Shown in pieces: positions 57,701 to 64,000 of a stretch of 64,000 nucleotides of DNA; positions within the stretch are counted from its first letter, which is position 1, and every line of letters begins with the position of its first letter. The notes beneath the pieces were generated by a model that was given only the letters and a program-made list of their open reading frames with translations, did no database searches and was not told the DNA's origin. Position numbers and translations under genes: made by a program. The stretch is from NCBI RefSeq assembly GCF_001550155.1, contig NZ_LRUF01000021.1, positions 506,068 to 570,067 of the forward strand. Direction: 5' to 3'. The stretch is from Pseudoalteromonas arabiensis. Lineage in GTDB: Bacteria; Pseudomonadota; Gammaproteobacteria; Enterobacterales; Alteromonadaceae.

Positions 57701-57728
57701 CTTATCTTGAACATACATTCAAGATAAG
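57701..57728. promoter_or_regulatory. Operator palindrome 1, OYE/TetR divergent promoter
   Basis: CTTATCTTGAA, six-base spacer, TTCAAGATAAG: perfect 11-base arms just upstream of the OYE gene's ribosome site. The core TTGAA-N6-TTCAA recurs at 57758-57773. Confidence 0.7.
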
Positions 57729-57757
57729 GGCGAAACAAACATACTTCAAGGTTTATT

Positions 57758-57776
57758 TTGAATAATCGTTCAAGAT
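57758..57776. promoter_or_regulatory. Operator palindrome 2, OYE/TetR divergent promoter
   Basis: TTGAA-N6-TTCAA followed by GAT, so it repeats the core and one flank of the first operator. It lies 37 bases upstream of the TetR start, suiting autorepression. Confidence 0.6.
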
Positions 57777-57812
57777 TACGTAAACTTCACCAATAAGCAC
57801 CGAGGAACCCAA

Positions 57813-58394
57813 ATGAGAACTGCTGAATTTGATACTGAATTTGTCCTACGCCAAGCCATGCATGCTTTTATGCAATATGGCTATGCCAAGACAAGTATGC
57901 AAAAATTAAAGGAAGTGACTCACCTTCATCCGGGTTCTATTTACGCGGCTTATGGCAATAAAAAAGGTCTATTTTTAGCTGCGACAGAGCAATATCAAAA
58001 AGATAGAAACCAGCAATTTACAGCGCTATTTAATGACCAACAACCTATTTTATTGACCCTGAAACATTACTTAACTGTGATTGTTGATGAATGTATTGAA
58101 GGTGAAGTTGCTAAAGTGTGTTTGCTTACCAAGAGTATTTCTGAAGTCGAAGGCAACGATCCACAAATTTGCAGTGTACTGCGTGGCAACTTAAACGCTT
58201 ACGAAAATACTCTCGCCGAGCAACTGCAAAAGGCGCTGGATAATAACGAATTTACAACGACTAAAACACCGCAGCAACTAGCGCGCTTTTTAGTGATGGG
58301 CATATACGGTATTCGTACCTATGCGCTAACAAATCAAGATTCTAAGGCTCTGCAGCAACTTGCAGATGATCTATTCGTTGCATTAATAAATTAA
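57813..58394 (+). CDS. TetR-family repressor
   Basis: 193 residues: N-terminal helix-turn-helix domain (about 1-50, ALHAFMQYGYAKTSMQKLK-like AMHAFMQYGYAKTSMQKLKE and HPGSIYAAYGNKKGLFLAA) and a ligand domain of the TetR_C type. Start behind GAGGA at 57813. Several Cys (DECIEGEVAKVCLLTK, PQICSVL) lie in the ligand domain. In the analogous E. coli NemR, Cys senses electrophiles, so a similar mode is possible here. Likely represses the divergent OYE gene through the TTGAA palindromes. Confidence 0.93.
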   Translation: MRTAEFDTEFVLRQAMHAFMQYGYAKTSMQKLKEVTHLHPGSIYAAYGNKKGLFLAATEQYQKDRNQQFTALFNDQQPILLTLKHYLTVIVDECIEGEVAKVCLLTKSISEVEGNDPQICSVLRGNLNAYENTLAEQLQKALDNNEFTTTKTPQQLARFLVMGIYGIRTYALTNQDSKALQQLADDLFVALIN

Positions 58395-58479
58395 TTTACC
58401 CAATAACTTTACTTGTCATATTTATTTATCACCTTATGATTAAGGTGTAGCTGTGTATAACTAAAAGAGTGAGCCTGTC

Positions 58480-58878
58480 ATGAATAATGCAACTGCTAAA
58501 CGTGTTGAAACTGAGTTTGATACTATTCTCGCTTTAGGCGCTAAGAAACGACTCGCTTATATGTATGAAACGGTTCAAGAGTTCAAACAAGTGTGGATCC
58601 TCAATGATGAACATGGCTGCGTCATGCTCTCCAATGAAGACGACGACTGTGTACCTGTATGGCCTAGCCGTGAATTTGCACAAAGCTGGGCTACGGGCGA
58701 ATGGCAAGATTGCACGCCAAAAGCCATACCAATAAAAGATTGGTTAAGCCGCTGGACACCAGGCCTTGAACAAGATGACTTACTCATTGCCGTGTTTCCA
58801 ACTGATGAAGATGACGGCACAATTTTATTCCCCGATGAGTTTGACTCACAACTGAGAATGCCGAAAAGACGATTTTAA
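58480..58878 (+). CDS. DUF2750 protein
   Basis: 132 residues of the small cytosolic DUF2750 family: RLAYMYETVQEFKQVWILND, VPVWPSREFAQSWATGEWQD and an acidic C-terminal part (DEDDGTILFPDEFD). The family is widespread but uncharacterised. Monocistronic, with its own promoter region (58395-58479) and a hairpin terminator after it. No neighbour hints at its role. Confidence 0.88.
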   Translation: MNNATAKRVETEFDTILALGAKKRLAYMYETVQEFKQVWILNDEHGCVMLSNEDDDCVPVWPSREFAQSWATGEWQDCTPKAIPIKDWLSRWTPGLEQDDLLIAVFPTDEDDGTILFPDEFDSQLRMPKRRF

Positions 58879-58883
58879 ATTAT

Positions 58884-58904
58884 GGGAGCTTTAAGCTCCC
58901 TTAT
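58884..58904. terminator. Hairpin between convergent DUF2750 and AraC genes
   Basis: GGGAGCTT, one base, AAGCTCCC, then TTATTTAT; serves the plus-strand gene and possibly both. Confidence 0.75.
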
Positions 58905-59789
58905 TTATGCCGTTTGCTGTAGACGTAATGCTGAAATATCTTTTATGGGTGGTTTGCCAAAAAAGCGTGTGTACTCGCGACTAAATTGCGATGCGCTTTC
59001 GTAACCTACTTTAAGCGCCGCAGAGCCTACATCAATGCGTTCATTGAGCATAATTTGCCTTGCTGCCTGCAGTCGTAAGTTTTTTACATACTGTAACGGG
59101 CTCATCTTAACAACATCCCGAAAGTGCAACCTAAATGTTGAAGGACTCATGTGTGCATTTCGTGCTAACTCGTCAATCGAAAATTGACTACTGAAGTTTT
59201 CTTTCAACCAACATAGGGTCTTGGCAATTTTTTGATGGGCTGAACCAGACATCACAATTTGCCTTAAATAAGGGCTATGCGGGCTATTTAATAACCGCAA
59301 TATGATCTCTTTTTTAATCAGTGGCGCTAAATTAGCTTTTAGCAATGGCTCATTGTCGAGTTTGATAAGCCTGAGCAAAGCATCAAGCAAACCGTTATCA
59401 GTATCAACCACCGACATAGCTTGATGCTTAGGGAACTTGTCTTGCCCTGCGAATTCCATTTCAGCAACAATGTGACTTATTTCATGAGCATCAAGTCGTA
59501 AATAGAGCCCATAAAATGGCTGCTCTTTACTGGCACGCGTAATGTGTGATGTAACAGGCACATCAACCGATGTCACCAATGATTGGCCATCCGTATAATC
59601 ATAACTGTGCTCGCTAAGCACAACACGTTTTGAGCCTTGTAAACTAATGCCCAAACCTAATTGATATACGCAGGCCATGGGTAACGACACTTCACTACGT
59701 CTGTAAACGAGTAACTCAGGAATCGTTGTTTCAAAATTACCATCTTCAATTGCAATCGCTTTTACTGCTTCAATTAATGCCTGACGCAT
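58905..59789 (-). CDS. AraC-family transcription regulator
   Basis: 294 residues: N-terminal AraC_N ligand domain (PF06719-like, LGLGISLQGSKRVVLSEHSY and TSHITRASKEQPFYGLYLRL) and a C-terminal double helix-turn-helix (FSIDELARNAHMSPSTFRLH F, then VGSAALKVGYESASQFSREY TRFFGKPP). This is the YqhC-like group that often controls aldehyde reductases. The gene at 60019 is divergent with 229 bases between and could be a target. Inducer unknown. Confidence 0.93.
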   Translation of the reverse strand: MRQALIEAVKAIAIEDGNFETTIPELLVYRRSEVSLPMACVYQLGLGISLQGSKRVVLSEHSYDYTDGQSLVTSVDVPVTSHITRASKEQPFYGLYLRLDAHEISHIVAEMEFAGQDKFPKHQAMSVVDTDNGLLDALLRLIKLDNEPLLKANLAPLIKKEIILRLLNSPHSPYLRQIVMSGSAHQKIAKTLCWLKENFSSQFSIDELARNAHMSPSTFRLHFRDVVKMSPLQYVKNLRLQAARQIMLNERIDVGSAALKVGYESASQFSREYTRFFGKPPIKDISALRLQQTA

Positions 59790-60018
59790 CTAGCCTACCT
59801 CTTTTAATTACTCATTTAAGTGTATCACCGTAATTTAAGCTTAGGAGTATTTATGATGATGGTTCGTTATTTTAGGCAAAAATTAAATCATTTATAGCAA
59901 GCATAAACATCTGTTATCGACCATAATATATTTTCACATTTTCGATTGCTTAGTCTTTGCAATCAACCACTGCTACAAAACCTCAATACATTCAATATCT
60001 AAAATAAAAAGAGAAATT

Positions 60019-60558
60019 ATGAGCCTAAACAACACGGATTTATTTGTGTTTGTCGCGATCGCTGCTTTGGTCACCGTTCATGACAAGCCTTTGTTAAAAC
60101 GAGCATGTCAGCACGCATTGAATGATGGCGTATCAATGCAAGAGTTATGTGATATTTTACCGCATATTAGTGTGTATTCTGGGGTGCCAAAATCACTGAT
60201 GGCGCTAGAGATTTTAAAGTCGCTTGATGATATTCAAGGTTCAAATACGTTACTTATCAAGCGCACAGAGCAGCAACTAAAAACCGCACTCACATTTGGT
60301 CAGCTACCTTTTGGCATCGAGCAACAAAACAACACCGTATTTGAGCTTGCTTCTTTAGGCGCACTATTTGCGCTAGAGGATGCCAGCAGTTTAGTAAACG
60401 AGCAACTTAAGCGCTGTGTATTACTTGGCTATAGCCGTGAACAACTTGAATTGTTGGTGATAGAACTTGCTAGAAAAGTCAGTAGCAATATTGCCCTGCG
60501 TGCTCGAAAAAGCATCATAAACTATTCCACAAAATTAAATAGTTGTAATCCCGTTTAA
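60019..60558 (+). CDS. Carboxymuconolactone decarboxylase-like (AhpD-fold) protein
   Basis: 179 residues in two similar helical halves. The first has FVFVAIAALVTVHDKPLLKR ACQHALNDGVSMQELCDILP HISVYSGVPKSL, the CMD/AhpD pattern. The second (about 107-165) repeats it as ELASLGALFALEDASSLVNE. The CxxC or CxxxH redox site of true AhpD is missing, so peroxidase-related chemistry is unlikely. Homologues of this type often sit beside AraC/YqhC regulators and reductases. Divergent from the AraC gene. Enzymatic role open. Confidence 0.7.
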   Translation: MSLNNTDLFVFVAIAALVTVHDKPLLKRACQHALNDGVSMQELCDILPHISVYSGVPKSLMALEILKSLDDIQGSNTLLIKRTEQQLKTALTFGQLPFGIEQQNNTVFELASLGALFALEDASSLVNEQLKRCVLLGYSREQLELLVIELARKVSSNIALRARKSIINYSTKLNSCNPV

Positions 60559-60712
60559 TAAAATTCAAATAAAAGAGATAACTTTTGTAAATTTTATATA
60601 TTGAAAAAAATTAAAAGTTCTATAAAGTTAAGTTTCGATCTTTAAGTCCTCTTATTGATTGCTCGATTAAACATATAAAATTTTATTTCTTAAATATGAA
60701 AAGGATTTTTTA

Positions 60713-62116
60713 ATGAAAATTAAAAATATAATTTTTTTAAATATACTAACATTCTTAATTTTACTCCCCCCAAAACTAATGGCGGCAAAGAATATTGCAG
60801 TAGAAGACACTGGTTTTACTAGTAGCTTTTTTTGTTTGAATAAAGCAGTTAGATATAGTGATGGCACTAGCAGCGGAAGTTCGCAGTTATTAAATGGAGT
60901 ACCTAAATATTGTGGAGCAACTGGTACATATACTCATAAACATATACCTGTTGCTGTTAGTAAAGATGGACATCGATATGAGGTCTTCACCGATAACACT
61001 CAAAACGGTAACGAATACCCCGAAGATAGGGCCTTGAGACTATATCTAGTCAAAGACTCAGGCCCTAAAGTTCTAATCCATACAGAAGAGAAGTGGCATG
61101 ACCCCCATATGAATGCTTCTGTCGATGTAGATGATAATGGTTATGTATGGGTGCATATGAGTTCTAGAGGATTATTACATAGATTTAAAAGTGGATTTGT
61201 ATTCAAGTCAATCGCTCCTCACTCTTTCGTTATGAGAAGAGTTGCAGGAGGACATGAAGACCCTCAAAACGAGTCATATCCTCAAGTACACCATACTACA
61301 TTTGGAAAAGTTGTCTTATTTACGAGATATGAACAGTTTAATAATAAAAATATCCGCACTATCTGGGTCAATAAAGAAGGAGTGATGCCTTATAAACTAG
61401 TAGATGGAGGACACTATCAAGTAAGTTGGTACGATAAAAAATCCGCAACACTTTTTACAGCCTATAATTACCATCCCGATGGTTCACTTGACAACAGAGC
61501 GAATATCTTTGTTTTAAAAACTACTGACGGTGAAAATTGGTATAATGTTAAAAATGAACAAGTCGCGAGTTTAGGAAACCCTTTACCTACACGCTCTCCA
61601 AAAAGTTTAGTTTATGATAGTGAATTCAGAGGATTAACTATTTATCTAAAAGATATAATAACTGATTGTGATAATAACTTAAGAGTTCTTATGACCGAGT
61701 CAATGTCACATGATCCTACTAAAGGCCTAAGACAACTTAGTGAATTAATTATTTCTCCGAATGGAAGCGCTGGCGTAAAAACATTACATAGAACAAACCA
61801 CAATTATAGTGCAGGAGCCTACCTGTATGAGGGGTGTCAATTGTATACCCTTAGTAATGGTGATAATGGTAAACAATATTTTGGCGGCGATTTAATATTA
61901 AAAAAACTTACAGGTGGAAGTTACATACTTGAGAAAGAATATAAGGATGGTAAAAACTATAGCTATATAAGACGTGTAAGGGGAGATGGAATGAGTGCTG
62001 TTGCTTCACAAGGAAGTATAGAAATAGCGCCTAATGATCCAAATTCACCAACTCTAGAAGGTAACAGAATTATTGATAGTACTAGCAGTTCTCACGTTAG
62101 AATTTCAATAAAATAA
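60713..62116 (+). CDS. Secreted BNR_4-type propeller protein, possible polysaccharide lyase
   Basis: 467 residues with a Sec signal (IIFLNILTFLILLPPKLMA, then A) and repeated propeller blades. Blade motifs are DPHMNASVDVDDNGYVWVHM, SYPQVHHTTFGKVVLFTRYE and NIFVLKTTDGENWY, resembling the BNR_4 family that includes PL24/PL25 ulvan lyases and related enzymes. His132, His148, Tyr189 and Arg205 fall in the places where such lyases carry their catalytic His/Tyr/Arg; the Tyr-Arg spacing of 16 is as I recall it for that family. The gene is much more AT-rich than its surroundings, has an extremely AT-rich leader (60559-60712) and AAGGA before the ATG. It abuts tRNA-Ser. Likely acquired; true substrate unknown. 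Confidence 0.85.
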   Translation: MKIKNIIFLNILTFLILLPPKLMAAKNIAVEDTGFTSSFFCLNKAVRYSDGTSSGSSQLLNGVPKYCGATGTYTHKHIPVAVSKDGHRYEVFTDNTQNGNEYPEDRALRLYLVKDSGPKVLIHTEEKWHDPHMNASVDVDDNGYVWVHMSSRGLLHRFKSGFVFKSIAPHSFVMRRVAGGHEDPQNESYPQVHHTTFGKVVLFTRYEQFNNKNIRTIWVNKEGVMPYKLVDGGHYQVSWYDKKSATLFTAYNYHPDGSLDNRANIFVLKTTDGENWYNVKNEQVASLGNPLPTRSPKSLVYDSEFRGLTIYLKDIITDCDNNLRVLMTESMSHDPTKGLRQLSELIISPNGSAGVKTLHRTNHNYSAGAYLYEGCQLYTLSNGDNGKQYFGGDLILKKLTGGSYILEKEYKDGKNYSYIRRVRGDGMSAVASQGSIEIAPNDPNSPTLEGNRIIDSTSSSHVRISIK

Positions 62117-62131
62117 GTAGCTAGAGAAAAA

Positions 62132-62219
62132 TGGCGGTGACGGAGAGATTCGAACTCTCGATACGTTGCCGTATACACACTTTCCAGGCGTGCTCCTTCA
62201 GCCACTCGGACACGTCACC
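62132..62219 (-). tRNA. tRNA-Ser (GGA)
   Basis: On the minus strand GGTGACG...CGTCACC acceptor stem with encoded CCA. The long variable arm is typical of serine tRNAs, the anticodon loop is CTGGAAA (anticodon GGA), and the T-loop motif GTTCGAATC is present. The 3' end faces the AT-rich BNR_4 gene. Confidence 0.95.
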
Positions 62220-62321
62220 TAAGGCGCTTTGAGTTTAGCGCGGCGTTATAGTATGAAAACAACCCTACATACGCAAGGGGTTTTTAAAATACTGTGGTTA
62301 AGCGATTAGTAATTAAACAAA

Positions 62322-62347
62322 AAAGGCAAGGTAAATACCTTGCCTTT
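62322..62347 (-). terminator. Rho-independent terminator after nadA
   Basis: AAAGGCAAGGTA, two bases, TACCTTGCCTTT; on the minus strand a T-rich stretch follows. Confidence 0.85.
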
Positions 62348-62367
62348 CATATTCACTACACGTGTTA

Positions 62368-63408
62368 TTAACGTTGTAATGATGCAGAGAAGTCCAACAT
62401 ACGGTTAAGCGACTTTAAAGCGCCTTCGCGTAAATCCATATCAACAAATACTTCTTTACCCTCTGGGTCTGTTAGTGCTTCTTCAATTGCTTTTAAACCA
62501 TTCATTGCCATCCACGGGCAATGTGCACAGCTTTTACATGTTGCGCCTTCACCTGCTGTAGGTGCTTCAAAGAATTCTTTGTCTGGGCATAACTGCTGCA
62601 TTTTATAGAAGATGCCACGGTCAGTCGCTACGATGAACTTTTTATTGTCCATAGTTTGCGCAGCTTTAATAAGCTGACTTGTTGAGCCAACCGCATCAGC
62701 AAGGTCAACAATCTCCGCAGGAGACTCTGGGTGAACCAATACAGCCGCATCTGGGTGTAAGGCTTTCATATCCTTAAGCGCTTTGGTTTTAAACTCATCA
62801 TGAACGATACAGGCGCCATTCCACATGATCATATCGGCACCTGTGTTCTTTTGAATGTAAGAACCTAGGTGTTTATCAGGGCCCCAAATGATCTTTTCGC
62901 CTTGCTCATCAAGGTGCTCAACAATTTCAAGAGCACATGATGAGGTAACAATCCAATCTGCACGCGCTTTAACAGCTGTTGAGGTATTCGCGTATACAAC
63001 AACTTTGCGATCGGGGTGCTGATCACAAAACGCTGAAAACTCTTCAATTGGGCAGCCTACGTCTAACGAACAGGTTGCTGCCAATGTAGGCATTACAACT
63101 GTTTTATTAGGCGTTAGGATTTTAGCTGTTTCACCCATGAAACGAACACCTGCCACCACGATTACATCAGCATCATGCTTTGCACCAAAACGTGCCATCT
63201 CTAGTGAATCAGCAACACAACCACCGGTTTCTTCAGCAAGCGCTTGAATTTCAGGATCAGTGTAATAATGGGCAACAAGAACGGCGTTCTTATCTTTTAA
63301 TAATTGTTTGATACGTGCCTTATACTCAGCTTGCTCGTCTTTTGATAACGGCGCAGGCTTTGGAGGGAAGATATAATCTTCAGGCATAATTTGTTCGGCT
63401 AGACTCAT
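62368..63408 (-). CDS. nadA: Quinolinate synthase A
   Basis: Fe-S enzyme condensing iminoaspartate with dihydroxyacetone phosphate in NAD synthesis. Family blocks are [73 protein letters not shown] and the C-terminal [15 protein letters not shown]. The Cys residues of the first, second and last provide the 4Fe-4S ligands. The start is taken at 63408 ([20 protein letters not shown]); an ATG at 63435 is in frame but unsupported. Monocistronic with its own terminator. Confidence 0.95.
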   Translation of the reverse strand: MSLAEQIMPEDYIFPPKPAPLSKDEQAEYKARIKQLLKDKNAVLVAHYYTDPEIQALAEETGGCVADSLEMARFGAKHDADVIVVAGVRFMGETAKILTPNKTVVMPTLAATCSLDVGCPIEEFSAFCDQHPDRKVVVYANTSTAVKARADWIVTSSCALEIVEHLDEQGEKIIWGPDKHLGSYIQKNTGADMIMWNGACIVHDEFKTKALKDMKALHPDAAVLVHPESPAEIVDLADAVGSTSQLIKAAQTMDNKKFIVATDRGIFYKMQQLCPDKEFFEAPTAGEGATCKSCAHCPWMAMNGLKAIEEALTDPEGKEVFVDMDLREGALKSLNRMLDFSASLQR

Positions 63409-63537
63409 TTCTCGACCACTTAGTCCACAGTGCATTCATGGCGCGAATTATACGAGAATCTTACGCTAAAGAACAGTATTGCTGTAAGCTGTTAAGATAA
63501 ATAAAGGATAACTTAGATAGAAAAGATAAATAAAGAA

Positions 63538-63613
63538 TGGTGGGTCATGATGGACTTGAACCATCGACCAATGGATTAAAAGTCCACTGCTCTACCAACT
63601 GAGCTAATGACCC
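63538..63613 (-). tRNA. tRNA-Lys (TTT), copy 1
   Basis: 76 bases on the minus strand: GGGTCAT acceptor, D-loop AGCTCAGTTGGTAGAGC, anticodon loop CTTTTAA (TTT), GGTTCAAGTCC T-arm, encoded CCA. Most promoter-distal copy of the array; a T-rich stretch follows toward nadA. Confidence 0.97.
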
Positions 63614-63662
63614 GCTCTGGATATTAAGATGCGTAAATCCGCCGATATAACCATTCAAAGAA

Positions 63663-63738
63663 TGGTGGGTCATGATGGACTTGAACCATCGACCAATGGA
63701 TTAAAAGTCCACTGCTCTACCAACTGAGCTAATGACCC
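63663..63738 (-). tRNA. tRNA-Lys (TTT), copy 2
   Basis: Identical in sequence to copy 1; repeat period 125 bases including the spacer. Confidence 0.97.
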
Positions 63739-63789
63739 GCTCTGGATATTAAGATGCGTAAATCCGCCGATATAGCCATTCAAAAAGAA

Positions 63790-63865
63790 TGGTGGGTCAT
63801 GATGGACTTGAACCATCGACCAATGGATTAAAAGTCCACTGCTCTACCAACTGAGCTAATGACCC
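63790..63865 (-). tRNA. tRNA-Lys (TTT), copy 3
   Basis: Identical tRNA; 127 bases from copy 2. The spacer on its right differs (GATGCTTGTTAAGC replaces GGATATTAAGAT). Confidence 0.97.
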
Positions 63866-63919
63866 GCTCTGATGCTTGTTAAGCTGCGTAAATCCGCCGA
63901 TATAGCCATTCAAAAAGAA

Positions 63920-63995
63920 TGGTGGGTCATGATGGACTTGAACCATCGACCAATGGATTAAAAGTCCACTGCTCTACCAACTGAGCTAATGACCC
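63920..63995 (-). tRNA. tRNA-Lys (TTT), copy 4
   Basis: Identical tRNA at the window edge; 130 bases from copy 3. The array may continue outside, where its promoter must lie. Confidence 0.97.
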
Positions 63996-64000
63996 GCTCT

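Larger units (their letters stand above)
63538..63995 (-). repeat. Tandem array of tRNA-Lys units
   Basis: Four units of about 125-130 bases, each an identical tRNA plus a nearly identical spacer containing GCGTAAATCCGCCGATATA. This is segmental tandem duplication. Transcription runs right to left. Confidence 0.95.

Noticed and set aside
60559..62219. Integrated element with attachment sites at tRNA-Ser
   Set aside because: No integrase gene and no second copy of the tRNA 3' end could be found near 60559-60712; foreign origin of the gene is kept only as an inference from composition.
63538..64000. Regular repeats resembling a CRISPR array
   Set aside because: The repeat unit is a tRNA-Lys gene with period 125-130 bases; repeats and spacers are far too long and the spacers are not unique.
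1..64000. Phage-defence island or other multi-gene novel system
   Set aside because: Apart from RecBCD and a lone dGTPase, both in core context, no defence genes, toxin-antitoxin pairs, recombinases or clusters of unknown genes occur together.

Overview
The window is ordinary core chromosome of a marine gammaproteobacterium of the Pseudoalteromonas/Alteromonadales type. This is inferred from gene content and order (fnr-uspE-ttcA behind a cbb3 oxidase cluster, mfd followed by a csiV-like gene, two large TonB-dependent receptors, recC-recB-recD without ptrA) and from the AT-leaning base composition. I see no prophage, insertion sequence or CRISPR array.

Layout. 1-4601 (minus): a FecI/FecR-type cell-surface signalling cluster whose receptor runs off the left edge. 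4684-7081: a LysR regulator divergent from a frameshifted peroxiredoxin and a haloacid-dehalogenase-like gene. 7337-11727: an RND efflux adaptor and pump. 11832-14454: a small cytosolic protein, then agmatine deiminase and N-carbamoylputrescine amidase (putrescine synthesis). 14484-19059: mfd, a csiV-like gene and a small lipoprotein. 19087-24233 (minus): an unrecognised two-helix membrane protein, a second large TonB receptor and a lipoprotein. 24579-34508: ccoNOQP, the assembly genes ccoH-ccoI-ccoS plus a SafE/DsbD-like membrane gene, then fnr, uspE and ttcA, forming a microaerobic respiration and redox block. 34578-37209 (minus): a MerR-controlled quinone reductase, a DUF2987 protein and a Bax-like glucosaminidase. 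37421-38716: a dGTPase of the HD family. 38974-44300 (minus): prolyl oligopeptidase, ilvE, a short-chain dehydrogenase, an Mpo1/DUF962 protein and a coiled-coil protein. 44355-47100: a Crp/Fnr regulator divergent from an M20 amidohydrolase, then a TRIC-type channel. 47097-56526 (minus): recC-recB-recD plus a GNAT acetyltransferase in an overlapping operon. 56648-58394: an Old Yellow Enzyme gene and a divergent TetR gene sharing palindromic operators. 58480-60558: a DUF2750 protein, an AraC regulator and a CMD-like protein. 60713-62116: an AT-rich secreted BNR_4-type propeller protein beside tRNA-Ser, the best candidate for acquired DNA. 62368-64000: nadA and four near-identical tRNA-Lys genes in tandem.

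The points most worth a second look are: the left-edge receptor, where an STN signalling domain is joined in frame to what looks like a second complete signal peptide and start site; the secreted propeller protein with a lyase-like His/Tyr/Arg pattern; the MerR operator embedded in the 3' end of merR; the TetR/OYE operator pair; and the nested inverted repeats ahead of uspE. Nothing in the window is clearly a new multi-gene system.
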